DNA of 64,000 nucleotides, taken from contig JAJFVK010000021.1 in assembly GCA_021371795.1 (NCBI GenBank), positions 1 through 64,000 on the forward strand, written 5' to 3'. Source of the DNA: Planctomycetaceae bacterium (GTDB lineage: Bacteria > Planctomycetota > Phycisphaerae > Sedimentisphaerales > UBA12454). The notes under the pieces are model-generated. The model was not told the DNA's origin and made no database searches. It saw only the letters and a program-made list of their open reading frames with translations. The position numbers were made by a program, and so were the translations under genes. Shown piece by piece: positions 26,206 to 35,875 of the stretch; positions within the stretch are counted from its first letter, which is position 1, and every line of letters starts with the position of its first letter.

Positions 26206-26916
26206 ATGGCTAAAATACCTGAATGGCAATACGATGAATTTAAACACTGCGGCGTTGACTTTTCCAATCCGGATGAGGTCGAAAGCTACCAGAAGACTCA
26301 TCAGCGAATGAGAGACTTTAAACACGAAACGCAGGAAATGATAAAGTTTATTGGGATAAGCGATAAAGATACCGTTATTGATTTCGGATGCGGGACGGGA
26401 GCGTTTGTTCTTAATGCCGCCGATATGTGCGGAAAGATTTATGCGGTTGATGTTTCGAAAGCAATGCTCGGCTTTTGCAAAAATAAATGCAAAGAGGCTA
26501 AAATATCGAATGTAAAATTCAAACACGCAGGCTTTCTGACTTACGAACATAAGGCAAAGTCCGCTGATGTGATTATTACTAAATTAGCATTGCATCATCT
26601 GCCGGACTTCTGGAAACTGGTCGCGTTAAGGCGAATGGCAACGATGCTAAAAAAAGGCGGCAAACTTTATCTTTGCGACATCGTGTATTCATTCAAAATA
26701 AAAGATTATAAGAAATCTATTGAAAAATGGAGAAACGTAACGGCTAAGAAAAACGCCATGGATTTTAAACGTAGAATCGAAATACATATCGGGCAGGAAT
26801 TCAGTACGACCGATTGGATAATGGAAGGCCTGCTCAAACAGGCAGGTTTTAAAATCTTAAAAACTGAGTATAAAGACGGTTTCTTCGCAACATATTTATG
26901 CAGCAAACGTAACTAA
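26206..26916 (+). CDS. Class I SAM-dependent methyltransferase (3 of 3)
   Basis: A 236-residue protein with motif I VIDFGCGTGAFVLNAADMCG and post-I YAVDVSKAMLGFCKNK. The segment ITKLALHHLPDFWKLVALRR and DIVYSFKIKDYKK are typical of UbiE/type-11 small-molecule methyltransferases. It converges with glmS; only one base separates the stop codons. Confidence 0.87.
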   Translation: MAKIPEWQYDEFKHCGVDFSNPDEVESYQKTHQRMRDFKHETQEMIKFIGISDKDTVIDFGCGTGAFVLNAADMCGKIYAVDVSKAMLGFCKNKCKEAKISNVKFKHAGFLTYEHKAKSADVIITKLALHHLPDFWKLVALRRMATMLKKGGKLYLCDIVYSFKIKDYKKSIEKWRNVTAKKNAMDFKRRIEIHIGQEFSTTDWIMEGLLKQAGFKILKTEYKDGFFATYLCSKRN

Positions 26917-26917
26917 A

Positions 26918-28780
26918 TTATTCGACAGTAACGCTTTTTGCAAGATTTCTTGGTTTATCGACATCATGGCCGCGAAGCACTGCAGCGTGATACGCAAGAA
27001 TCTGCAATGGTACAACCGTAACCATCGGCTGAAGTTCTTCGGCAACTTCAGGAACCTGAATCAGAAAATCTGCGTACTGCTTAATGTGGTCGTCGCCCTG
27101 ATTTGCGACAACAATCGTTCTGCCGCCGCGGGCACGAACTTCTTCGATGTTGCCGATGACTTTTTCATACTGCGAACATTTGGTCGCGATAAATACCGCA
27201 GGCATACCTTTGTTGATAAGTGCAATCGGCCCGTGCTTCATTTCCGCTGCCGGCAGGCCTTCGGCGTGAATATAACTAATCTCTTTTAGTTTAAGCGCAC
27301 CTTCCAAAGCGACCGGATAATTAAATCCGCGGCCCAAAAAGAGCCAATTCTCCCTGTCGCACGTCGCTTCGGCAATTTTTTTAATATGTTCTGACAATGA
27401 AAGAACCTGTTCGATTTTAGATGGAATTTTTGAAAGCTCGTCAATGTAAAATCTCGACTGTTCGCTGCTCAAATGTCTGCGTCTGCCAAGTTCAATCGCC
27501 AACATCGCAAGAACGGCAACCTGCGCGGTGAAAGCCTTCGTACTGGCGACGCCGATTTCCGGGCCTACTCTCAAATACACGCCGGTATCAGTTGTCCGCG
27601 CTATCGTTGAACCTACCACATTAACAATGCCTAACGTTACAGCGCCACGCTCCTTTGCCTGTTCCACCGCGGCAAGAGTATCGGCTGTTTCGCCGGACTG
27701 GCTGATAGCGATTACAATCGTACCATCTTCGATAATTGGATTGCGATATCTGAACTCACTTGCATATTGAGTTTCGGTATTGATTCTGGCCAACTGCTCA
27801 ATTAAAAACTCGCCAATCAGACCCGCGTGCCAGGCGGTTCCGCAGGCGTTAATAACAATTCTCTTTGCTCTGGTAATTTCACGCCAGTATTTGCTGATAC
27901 CGCCCAGGACTATTCGGCCATCCCGCAAATCCAATCTGCCGCCAAGGCAAGTGGCCAATGATTTTGGCTGCTCACAAATTTCCTTGAGCATATAGTGCTT
28001 GAAGCCGTCCAGTTCAATCGCGTCGAGTGAAAACTCAAGCTGCTTCATTTCTTTGTGTATCTCAACGTTGTCAATTGTTTTGGTATGAAAACCTTTGTGC
28101 GTTATCGTAACCATTTCATTGTCGGCAAGATATATAACCTGCGTTGTATGCTGGACTATTGCCGAAGCATCTGAAGCGATAATATATTCGTTCTTGCCCA
28201 AACCCAAAATCAGCGGACTGCCCTTTTTAGCTCCGATAAGCATATCAGGAAAATCAGTGCAAACTATTGCCAGACCATAAGTTCCGACCAATTCATTCAA
28301 CGCGTGCTGAACAGCCCATTCAAAGCGATTCTGCCCTTCTTGCGGGCACTCCTGACTGTCAGTGTTAGCATACAGATAACCGATTAAATTTGCTATAACT
28401 TCAGTGTCTGTCTCGCTTTGAAATTTGCAGCCCTTGCTGATTAAAAATGTTTTTAGCGCGCTGTAATTTTCAATAATTCCATTATGAGCCAGCGCGATTT
28501 TGCCTGTGTAGTCCAAATGAGGATGGGCATTTATGGTGTTTGGCTCGCCGTGGGTCGCCCAACGTGTATGGCCGATGCCCAAAACTTCGGCGGTGTTCGG
28601 CTCGCGCAGCAGAGATTCAAGAACGCTGATTCGGCCGCTCGACTTGATTACTCTAATAGCATTACCGTTGATAAGGCCGACACCTGATGAGTCGTAACCC
28701 CTGTATTCTAAACGCTTTAGACCCTCAATCAAAATCGGTTGAGCAGGTTTGCTGCCCAAATATGCTACAATGCCGCACAT
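26918..28780 (-). CDS. glmS: Glutamine-fructose-6-phosphate aminotransferase (isomerizing)
   Basis: A 620-residue cytosolic enzyme making glucosamine 6-phosphate from fructose 6-phosphate and glutamine, the entry to amino sugar synthesis for peptidoglycan and lipopolysaccharide. The start at 28780 gives the required N-terminal MCGIVAYLG, with Cys2 as the amidotransferase nucleophile after Met removal. The frame stays open upstream through the antisense of the tRNA gene, but that extension is not protein. Two SIS domains follow (about 290-430 and 460-610), with SQSGETADTLAAVEQAKERG and the C-terminal DKPRNLAKSVTVE. No glmS ribozyme fits in the 28-nt leader. Confidence 0.96.
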   Translation of the reverse strand: MCGIVAYLGSKPAQPILIEGLKRLEYRGYDSSGVGLINGNAIRVIKSSGRISVLESLLREPNTAEVLGIGHTRWATHGEPNTINAHPHLDYTGKIALAHNGIIENYSALKTFLISKGCKFQSETDTEVIANLIGYLYANTDSQECPQEGQNRFEWAVQHALNELVGTYGLAIVCTDFPDMLIGAKKGSPLILGLGKNEYIIASDASAIVQHTTQVIYLADNEMVTITHKGFHTKTIDNVEIHKEMKQLEFSLDAIELDGFKHYMLKEICEQPKSLATCLGGRLDLRDGRIVLGGISKYWREITRAKRIVINACGTAWHAGLIGEFLIEQLARINTETQYASEFRYRNPIIEDGTIVIAISQSGETADTLAAVEQAKERGAVTLGIVNVVGSTIARTTDTGVYLRVGPEIGVASTKAFTAQVAVLAMLAIELGRRRHLSSEQSRFYIDELSKIPSKIEQVLSLSEHIKKIAEATCDRENWLFLGRGFNYPVALEGALKLKEISYIHAEGLPAAEMKHGPIALINKGMPAVFIATKCSQYEKVIGNIEEVRARGGRTIVVANQGDDHIKQYADFLIQVPEVAEELQPMVTVVPLQILAYHAAVLRGHDVDKPRNLAKSVTVE

Positions 28781-28819
28781 AATGTTTATCCTAAAAAAAC
28801 AATCAAAAATTCGTAAATC

Positions 28820-28847
28820 ATTATATCGGCTAATATCAATTTGTAAA
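28820..28847 (-). promoter_or_regulatory. Sigma-70 promoter of glmS
   Basis: On the minus strand, TTTACA (28842-28847) and a perfect TATAAT (28820-28825) are 16 bp apart. The predicted start is about 30 nt before the glmS ATG. Confidence 0.6.
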
Positions 28848-28902
28848 TAATCAAAGTCCCTATTGCAAATTGGACTTAAATATAGTAGTATCCAATGTCT
28901 AC

Positions 28903-28977
28903 CGGGGTGTAGCTCAGCTTGGCTAGAGCGTCTGGTTTGGGACCAGAAGGCCGTAGGTTCGAATCCTATCACCCCGA
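28903..28977 (+). tRNA. tRNA-Pro (anticodon UGG)
   Basis: A complete 75-nt cloverleaf: acceptor CGGGGTG (28903-28909) pairs with CACCCCG (28970-28976), discriminator A at 28977. The D arm contains AGCTCAGCTTGGCTAGAGC, the anticodon arm is TCTGG-TTTGGGA-CCAGA with anticodon TGG, and the T arm contains GGTTCGAATCC. CCA is not encoded. It is divergent from glmS. In the 300 bp that follow I see only the promoter of the GLUG-repeat gene. Confidence 0.97.
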
Positions 28978-29212
28978 TTTTGAGCAAAGCTCAAAGTCAG
29001 AGCAGTAGAAGAGAGATAGTAGAAAATAGAACAATTCACCTACTCCGCAGACAATTATGATGGTTGGGTTACTTAATATCTCTACTGCGGTCAACCGTTG
29101 TCGCCGGCTTTGTAAATATCAAGTCCTTTGATATACGGATAGGCAAATTCGCGCAAAAAGACGCACAAAAGTCAAAAATGTGCAAAAAACAGGATAAAAA
29201 TATTATATCCTA

Positions 29213-29240
29213 TTGACAAATAATGGAATGTGGATAATAT
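29213..29240 (+). promoter_or_regulatory. Candidate sigma-70 promoter of the GLUG-repeat protein
   Basis: A perfect TTGACA (29213-29218) is followed after 16 bp by TAATAT (29235-29240). The predicted start is about 30 nt before the ATG at 29279. Confidence 0.55.
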
Positions 29241-29278
29241 CATATTCTATATATTTAATTCGTTCATTGGAGAAAGTG

Positions 29279-32200
29279 ATGGGTATGGAAATGAAGAAGA
29301 TTTTCCTATTATCAACAGCGGTTGTAATATTACAGTTTTGTTTAAGCTCTTATGCGGAAACGTACAGCGGCGGAAGCGGAACAAGCACATCACCCTACTT
29401 AATCGCAACAGCAGCAGACATCAACACACTCGGCTCAACTTCGGCAGACTGGAACAAATGCTTCAAAATGATCGCCGATATCAATATGGCAAGTTTTACC
29501 GGTACGCAATATAAAATTATTGGCAACGGCTCAACAGCATTCACCGGCGTATTCGACGGCAACGGTCATAAAATTTATAAACTGAATTTCATTATTTCAA
29601 CCACTTCTTATGCTGGTTTCTTTGGAAATGCCCACAATGCAACAATTAAAAATTTGGGTATAGAAGACGTTAACTTATCAATGTTATCAGTAAACTATTC
29701 TGGCGGTTTAATAGGGCGGGTGTCATCGTGTACCATTTCAGATTGTTATATTACAGGTAAAATTACAGCCGATTTCATCGGCGGTTTGGTAGGATATCAA
29801 AGCAACCGTACCATCATAAAAAATTGCCATAGCACACTTGACATCACTTGTTTTATGGGAGCTGGCGGATTAGTTGGTGGACAGGAAGGAAACATATATG
29901 ATTCCTATAGCACAGGTACCATTAGTTGCAGTTCTGGTTCCTCTTCAAATGTAGTGGGTGGGCTTGTTGGTGCACAAAATATTAATACAGAGACAAAAAA
30001 TTGTTATAGCACAGTCAACATTTCTTCGAATGTAAGAGCTGGCGGTTTAGTTGGCAGATGCGATGGAAGCCTTATAACAAACTGTTATGCGGCAGGCTCT
30101 ATTAATGGTTATTGTGCAGGTGGACTAGTTGGTTATTTTAGAGGTACCATTAAAAATTGCTATTCAACTGGCGCAGTTAATGGCACATATATGTTTGGAG
30201 GATTAATTGGCTACACATATAATTCCGGAGTCACCTTCCAAAATTGTTTTTGGGATACCGAAACTTCTTTATGCAGCAATGGTGTTGGAACAGGTTCGTC
30301 GGTCGGTATTACAGGCAAAACAACGGCGGAAATGAAAATGCTGGCAACGTATGCAAACGCAGGCTGGAGTATAGGTGATATTTACGGAGACGATTCAGTC
30401 GTCTGGCTTATGATGCCTGACGGACAGGATTATCCAACATTTCAGTACTTTTATTGGTTTGAACGCTTTGCAGCAACACCTCCGCTATCCGGCAGCGGAA
30501 CAGAGGATGACCCATATCAGATAAATTCCGCGGAAGATTTTAACGCATTGGGCAATTCTTGCATTGCGTGGGACAAATACATAGTTTTAACGGCTGATAT
30601 TAATATGGCAGGCTATCCGGTTGTGCCTATCGGTAACGCTTACTACAAATTTATCGGCGATTTCAATGGTCAGGGCTTTATCATTCGCAACGTAACGATG
30701 GATATGCCGAACAAAAATTATGTCGGCCTGTTCGGACGTGTCTGCAACGACGCTGTTATTGCCAATTTAGGCGTTGAAGATGTAAATATTGCCGGTAAAA
30801 AACTCGTCGGCGGTTTAGCGGGATTCAACAGCGGCGGAACAATTTCAAATTGCTATGTAACAGGTTGCGTAAAGCCGAACTCGTCGGCTTTCGCAGGAGG
30901 CCTTATAGGCTTCAGCGGACGCGGTACAATTACAGACTGCAATGCAGATGTCGATATAATAGGTTCAGGCCAGAACATCGGAGGTCTTGTAGGATGCAAT
31001 GCGAAAAGAAATACTGTTTTCAACTGCTTCGCAACCGGCACAATTACAGATGCAAACGCAAAAAGATTTGGTTCTTCGGCAGGCGGACTTGTCGGCAATA
31101 ACTCCGGCAAAATTCAGCAGTGTTACGCTGATTGCGACATTACAGCAAATCTCAATTCATCTTCCGAACACTTCAACATCGGCGGTTTAGCAGGCGATAA
31201 TACTTACGGCCTGATTTCCCACTGTTACGCAAACGGCAATGTTAATTTTGTTACATCAGCTCCGTCAACTGCATTAATCAATACCGGCGGAGTGTTGGGA
31301 TCCAATGTTTATAGCGATGTCAACGATTGCTATTCGACAGGTCAGATTACTTTTAATTGCGGCACTGAAACGCAATATATTGTCGGCGGCGTTGTCGGGT
31401 GGAATCTTGGCAGAACAATCAATCGCTGCTATTCAACTTGCGCAATTGGTTCCGGTTCATCGCCCGAAGCAGACTACGGTGTCGGCGGAGTCGCAGGCCT
31501 CGATTCTAACAGCGTTATACAGGGATGCTTCTGGGATATCCAGACAAGCGGCAAAACTATAAGCGGCGGCGGCAAAGGTTTGACAACCGAGCAAATGAAA
31601 ACAATGCTGCTTTATCAAAACGCCGGCTGGACAGGCAACGGCTGGGTCATGAACGACGGTATGGATTATCCGCGATTAGCCTGGGAGAACACCGGCGGCG
31701 TTGCGATTCCTGCAGAACAACTGCCACCTTTGACAGGAAGCGGAACAATAGAAGACCCATATCAGATATGGACAGCGGCTGATTTTGCGTATTTGAGCTG
31801 GTACAAATCTATTATCGATAAACATTTCATATTGATGGCCGACCTCGATTTGCAAAATGTCAGAATTCATCCGATTAGCGAGTTTGGGCCGTTTACAGGT
31901 ACATTCAACGGCAACGGACATAAAATTAAAAATGTCTCTATCTATGAACCGGCCGCCTCTTATACAGGTTTGTTCGGTCGTGTAGGTACAGGTGCAGTTA
32001 TAAAAAATCTCGACATCAAAAACGCCAACATTGTCGGCGGCGATTATACAGGCGGATTGATAGGCAAAAATGACGGCGGAACTATCAGCAAATGCGGCAC
32101 CACGGGCACCGTCGATGGTTTCACTTGTGTCGGTGGGTTAATTGGCAAAAATACCGGAACGATTGACTGGTGCTATTCAACGGCTGATACTACCGCGTGG

Positions 32201-33853
32201 GAAGATATGACTTCCTGTGTCGGCGGCCTGATTGGACGGTCGAGTAATAACATTACCTATAGTTATGCAACCGGCGATGTAACATGCCGTTATTCTTCAA
32301 ATTCTTATATCGGTGGTCTGGTCGGACGTGTTTATTCCGTCTCAACAATACAAAAATGCTATTCTGTTGGCTATATATCGGCCACTGGAAAAAATATAAA
32401 AAAAGGCGGCCTTCTCGGCGATTTATATCCAGTCAGTATTATCCCCCCGTATAATCCTGTTAATATTACTGTTACATCCTGTTATTGGGATATACAAACC
32501 AGCGGAATGACAACAAGTGCCGGCGGAACAGGTGCTAAGGGTAGAACCACTGCACAAATGCAAATCCCAAACTCAAGCACCTTTACAAATTGGAGCATCG
32601 GAGATTCTAAATGGTATGGTGCATATATAGCATATCCTGCTCATTATCCGTGCCTGTCATGGCAGCTTGATATACCTGCTCCCGATGTGATCGCAATGCC
32701 GCAGGCGGATGCCAATAACGCCATCATTGCCGCCGGTTTTACAGTTGGAACAATAACTAAAGCCTATAGCGATTCGATTCCGGTTGGTTGTGTTGCAAAC
32801 CAAAATCCTGCCCCAGGAGAAAAAGTAATAACAGGCGTACCAATTAATATTGTAATAAGTTCAAATATTAGCGAAGATGGGACTGTGATAACACCAGTTC
32901 TGATTTCCGATGTCAATGGTTTATTAGCAATGGCCGCTGCGCCGGCAGAATACAATAAATACTTTATCCTCACGGCTGATATTAATATGGCCGGTCGGAC
33001 TTTTTACGGTGCAGTTATTGCCGCCGATACTGACGCAAATAGTACTTTTCACGGCACCCCCTTTACTGGTATATTTGACGGCAAAGGTCATAAAATTAAA
33101 AATCTTAGGATATCTTTTTCAAGCAAAAGCTATATTGGTTTATTTGGCCGACTAAATGGCGGAACGGTTAAAAACCTTGGTCTTGAAGATTTGTGGATCA
33201 ACGGTTCTACAAATTCTTTTTATATCGGCGGTCTTGTTGGATATAATTATGGCGGAAGCATTAATAATTGTTACTCAACTGGTCATGTCTACGCTTCTCA
33301 ATCTCCTTATACAGGCGGACTTGCGGGAGTAAACCTTAGTGATATCAGCAATTCCTATTCAAAATGTTATATCACTTTGTCGCCTTATTCCGGCGGTTTG
33401 GTTGGATACAACACCAACACAGGCAATATTAGAAATTGCTATTCAACAGGCGTCGTCAGCAATTATCCCCCTACTATCGGCGGTTTGGCAGGATACAATA
33501 GTGGCAATATTTCCGACTGCTTCTGGGATGTCAACTCTTCCGGAGTAACAACAAGCAACGGCGGGACAGGAAAAACAACAACTGAAATGAAAACTCTTTC
33601 CACTTTCACAAATGCTGGCTGGGATTTCAATACCCCTGTCTGGAAAATTTGCGATGGAACAAATTACCCAAAACTTGCGTGGCAAAGACCTTTAGCCGGC
33701 GACTTCGTCTGTCCTGACGGAGTTGATATGTACGACCTGACTGTTCTGGCTGGTCAGTGGCTTTACGAAAATTCCGCTTCAGATATTAATGGAGACAGCA
33801 TTGTGAATATGCGTGATTTCGCGAAATTCGCGGAAAACTGGATGAACGAATAA
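29279..33853 (+). CDS. Giant secreted GLUG-repeat protein with PASTA-like domain and dockerin-like tail
   Basis: A 1,524-residue secreted or surface protein. The ATG at 29279 is chosen for GGAG at 29269-29272; it opens a signal peptide (MGMEMKKIFLLSTAVVILQF). The body has four modules of 260-400 residues. Each starts with a phrase like GSGTEDDPYQINSAEDFNAL plus ADINMAG, continues with many short GLUG repeats (GGLVGxNxGxIxNCYSTG), and ends near CFWD...GGTGKTTAEMKTL...AGW. Between modules 3 and 4 (about residues 1130-1195) is a PASTA-like domain (ANQNPAPGEKVITGVPINIV). The C-terminus has dockerin-like motifs (DINGDSIVNMRDFAKFAENW). GLUG proteins are often adhesins; the ligand is unknown. Confidence 0.9.
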   Translation: MGMEMKKIFLLSTAVVILQFCLSSYAETYSGGSGTSTSPYLIATAADINTLGSTSADWNKCFKMIADINMASFTGTQYKIIGNGSTAFTGVFDGNGHKIYKLNFIISTTSYAGFFGNAHNATIKNLGIEDVNLSMLSVNYSGGLIGRVSSCTISDCYITGKITADFIGGLVGYQSNRTIIKNCHSTLDITCFMGAGGLVGGQEGNIYDSYSTGTISCSSGSSSNVVGGLVGAQNINTETKNCYSTVNISSNVRAGGLVGRCDGSLITNCYAAGSINGYCAGGLVGYFRGTIKNCYSTGAVNGTYMFGGLIGYTYNSGVTFQNCFWDTETSLCSNGVGTGSSVGITGKTTAEMKMLATYANAGWSIGDIYGDDSVVWLMMPDGQDYPTFQYFYWFERFAATPPLSGSGTEDDPYQINSAEDFNALGNSCIAWDKYIVLTADINMAGYPVVPIGNAYYKFIGDFNGQGFIIRNVTMDMPNKNYVGLFGRVCNDAVIANLGVEDVNIAGKKLVGGLAGFNSGGTISNCYVTGCVKPNSSAFAGGLIGFSGRGTITDCNADVDIIGSGQNIGGLVGCNAKRNTVFNCFATGTITDANAKRFGSSAGGLVGNNSGKIQQCYADCDITANLNSSSEHFNIGGLAGDNTYGLISHCYANGNVNFVTSAPSTALINTGGVLGSNVYSDVNDCYSTGQITFNCGTETQYIVGGVVGWNLGRTINRCYSTCAIGSGSSPEADYGVGGVAGLDSNSVIQGCFWDIQTSGKTISGGGKGLTTEQMKTMLLYQNAGWTGNGWVMNDGMDYPRLAWENTGGVAIPAEQLPPLTGSGTIEDPYQIWTAADFAYLSWYKSIIDKHFILMADLDLQNVRIHPISEFGPFTGTFNGNGHKIKNVSIYEPAASYTGLFGRVGTGAVIKNLDIKNANIVGGDYTGGLIGKNDGGTISKCGTTGTVDGFTCVGGLIGKNTGTIDWCYSTADTTAWEDMTSCVGGLIGRSSNNITYSYATGDVTCRYSSNSYIGGLVGRVYSVSTIQKCYSVGYISATGKNIKKGGLLGDLYPVSIIPPYNPVNITVTSCYWDIQTSGMTTSAGGTGAKGRTTAQMQIPNSSTFTNWSIGDSKWYGAYIAYPAHYPCLSWQLDIPAPDVIAMPQADANNAIIAAGFTVGTITKAYSDSIPVGCVANQNPAPGEKVITGVPINIVISSNISEDGTVITPVLISDVNGLLAMAAAPAEYNKYFILTADINMAGRTFYGAVIAADTDANSTFHGTPFTGIFDGKGHKIKNLRISFSSKSYIGLFGRLNGGTVKNLGLEDLWINGSTNSFYIGGLVGYNYGGSINNCYSTGHVYASQSPYTGGLAGVNLSDISNSYSKCYITLSPYSGGLVGYNTNTGNIRNCYSTGVVSNYPPTIGGLAGYNSGNISDCFWDVNSSGVTTSNGGTGKTTTEMKTLSTFTNAGWDFNTPVWKICDGTNYPKLAWQRPLAGDFVCPDGVDMYDLTVLAGQWLYENSASDINGDSIVNMRDFAKFAENWMNE

Positions 33854-33854
33854 A

Positions 33855-34391
33855 TTAAAATTTCCGGCTGTCATACGCCCAATGTAAAAGCGCCTGCCGC
33901 TGTCTTGGCCGGCATTTGCAATCGCCCTTCTTACAATTCAATTTTATCTGCGCGATATGTCTGCGAATCGCTTTCCATCTTTTTATCTGTCTGCGGTCTT
34001 CATCGCCGAGTCGTCGCCCCATATAATATCTGCAATACCACTGAAACCAGCCGCGCGGGTCGTCAGCATATATCCAGCCCTTTTCTCGCCAAACAGATAA
34101 CGGCTGACTTGCGTCAACGCCGAAGAAATTCAATTTCGGATTGCGCTTTTCAGGACTAAATTTTGCTTTGGCAAACCAATCATCAGGAAATTCGTCGCGA
34201 CAATCTGTCATATACTTGCCTGCAAAAACGCCAAGACGAAGCATTTCCTTCGGCGTCAATTGCGGATGAAAATCTGTATCGAAATTCCGCCCCATCGGCT
34301 CGGCAAGCTCGTAACGACAATTCCTCTCCATCTTATCGTTCACAATAACGGTTATCTTTTTTGCTCGTGGCATAGTGAAAGTAAACTTCAC
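33855..34391 (-). CDS. Conserved hypothetical protein (Trp/Arg-rich, cytosolic)
   Basis: A 178-residue protein without signal peptide or membrane segments. The start shown is a GTG at 34391 (MKFTFTMPRAKKITV); an in-frame ATG at 34373 is equally possible, since neither has a strong Shine-Dalgarno. The C-terminal half carries a distinctive DDPRGWFQWYCRYYMGRR followed by DRRQIKRWKAIRRH and CRPRQRQALLHWAYDSR, a pattern I have seen in conserved uncharacterised proteins of many bacteria. No function is assigned. It converges with the GLUG gene (1 bp between stops). Confidence 0.7.
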   Translation of the reverse strand: MKFTFTMPRAKKITVIVNDKMERNCRYELAEPMGRNFDTDFHPQLTPKEMLRLGVFAGKYMTDCRDEFPDDWFAKAKFSPEKRNPKLNFFGVDASQPLSVWREKGWIYADDPRGWFQWYCRYYMGRRLGDEDRRQIKRWKAIRRHIAQIKLNCKKGDCKCRPRQRQALLHWAYDSRKF

Positions 34392-34998
34392 AGCCTATGG
34401 TAATTCACAACAACAATATTGTCAAGAATTGACAATTCGTTTGTTGGAAATTGGAGTATTTGGAATTTAGAAACTCAATCGAAAGTTTGAAATAAAAAAA
34501 CGCACGTTTTGGAAACACCGATTTTTCATTTCTACGTTTTTTGGCAATTTTACTGCTGTTTACTATTGTTTTACTTAATTCCAGTGCATTCTACCGTCAT
34601 TTTGTGATTTTTTTTGTTTGCGAAACTTGCATCTTGCGCGATTTTGCGACAAAAACGCGCACGTTCTATTGGCTACCGGCTACTGACTACTACATATAGT
34701 GTATGTGAAATTTTGCGCACGCGAAAACCTGCGCCGATTTTGCGATTTTTCGAAAATTTTGATTTTTTAGAAGGATTTTGATGTGTTTTTTGGCATTTTG
34801 CCGAATACGTGCGCATTTTAAACAGTGTTTTTGATGAAAAATTGAAAAACGACAAAAAACGATAATCTGATATATGTCAAATAGTTAGAATGATTTTCGT
34901 TGAAAACATGCGCATTCTTACTTTGAGCAAAAACGCTTATAACCCTTTATTTTTCGTTGGTGTGCAGGATACGATAGATGCGCGAAATAACACTGTTT
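34392..34998. other. 607-bp gene-free region with recurring GCGCA motifs
   Basis: No supportable gene. The plus strand is T-rich with long A/T runs, interrupted by scattered motifs resembling ACGTGCGCATT: about 34499-34506 (ACGCACGT), 34655-34663 (ACGCGCACG), 34716-34726, 34807-34815 (CGTGCGCAT) and 34906-34912 (ATGCGCA). GATTTTGCGA also occurs twice (34641 and 34736). A short piece near 34670-34690 (CTACCGGCTACTGACTACTA) is a degenerate word repeat. The stretch separates two minus-strand genes and may contain the promoter of the gene at 33855. Confidence 0.5.
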
Positions 34999-35697
34999 TT
35001 AAAATTCGGGGATTACTTCGGGATATAACAAACCTGTCGGCGTGATTCTGAAAATATAAATCAGGCCTTTGCGAAGTTGCGTGTATGTAACAGAACCATA
35101 AATCGCTGTAATTCCATACTCGGCCAACTGGTCAGGATTATTAGCCAAATCCCAAATCGCCGACCAGAAAATCTGCCGGTCTTTGAGCGACAGCTCTTTA
35201 AAAATTTCATTATATCTCTTTGATGGTGAGCCGAAATCCTCAATTGGAAAGCCTGAATCAGGCGTCATTTTTTCGCCGTAGATTCTCCGCCAAAGGTACA
35301 GACTGCGTTTTCTGCCGTCCATTACCATATTGTCGGAAAACTTCACAATCAGCGCGTCAAAATGGACAATATCGCCTTCAATCGTGTATTCCCGTTCAAG
35401 AACTTTTTCCAGTTCATTGTCGCGGGCAGTTTCGACAAACCGCAGTGTAGTCTTTAAAATCTTGCCTTTTTCGTCTTTTGTCTGTCCGACAACCTTGGCG
35501 TAGCCGATTTTGCTCTCTTCGGTGAGGTTTGTGATGGATTTTTTGAGTGTTTTGTTCTCTGTCAGCAGGTCATTAAGAGCCGTTCCGCCGCGATAAATGC
35601 CGATAGCAACCAAATAGATTGCCCCAATTATTATAAGACCAAAGGCAAGAGTCGGCAGCGCGCCTAAAATTTTGAATATTTTCCGTAATACAGCCAT
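34999..35697 (-). CDS. Membrane-anchored protein of unknown function
   Basis: A 232-residue protein with one N-terminal transmembrane helix (ALPTLAFGLIIIGAIYLVAI, about residues 13-32), then a short coiled coil (LTENKTLKKSITNLTEESK) and a soluble domain of mixed alpha/beta character. No family is recognised. The soluble domain has FRITPTGLLYPEVIPEF at its end. It is transcribed divergently from the TPR lipoprotein gene. Confidence 0.7.
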   Translation of the reverse strand: MAVLRKIFKILGALPTLAFGLIIIGAIYLVAIGIYRGGTALNDLLTENKTLKKSITNLTEESKIGYAKVVGQTKDEKGKILKTTLRFVETARDNELEKVLEREYTIEGDIVHFDALIVKFSDNMVMDGRKRSLYLWRRIYGEKMTPDSGFPIEDFGSPSKRYNEIFKELSLKDRQIFWSAIWDLANNPDQLAEYGITAIYGSVTYTQLRKGLIYIFRITPTGLLYPEVIPEF

Positions 35698-35808
35698 ATC
35701 CCCGCCAATCGTCCTGAAAAAAGATTTCTATTGAATTCTTACAGCTAAATAATACAGTCTATGGGCGGTTTTGTCAAATTTTAACATAGAGCCAAATACG
35801 CTTGACAA

Positions 35809-35839
35809 GCGTTTAAAGAAGTTGATAATGTTACACATA
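35809..35839 (+). promoter_or_regulatory. Promoter with palindromic -35 region before the TPR lipoprotein
   Basis: TTGACA (35812-35817) lies in the centre of a 13-bp palindrome, CGCTTGACAAGCG (35809-35821). GATAAT at 35834-35839 is a good -10 after 16 bp. The palindrome over the -35 element could be a repressor operator. Confidence 0.5.
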
Positions 35840-35875
35840 CTATACGGATCTTAACAATTTGAAAGGATTTAAGAA

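Noticed and set aside
28781-28987. 69-residue N-terminal extension of glmS
   Set aside because: It reads through the glmS promoter and the antisense of the tRNA-Pro gene; the mature enzyme must start at MCGIV.
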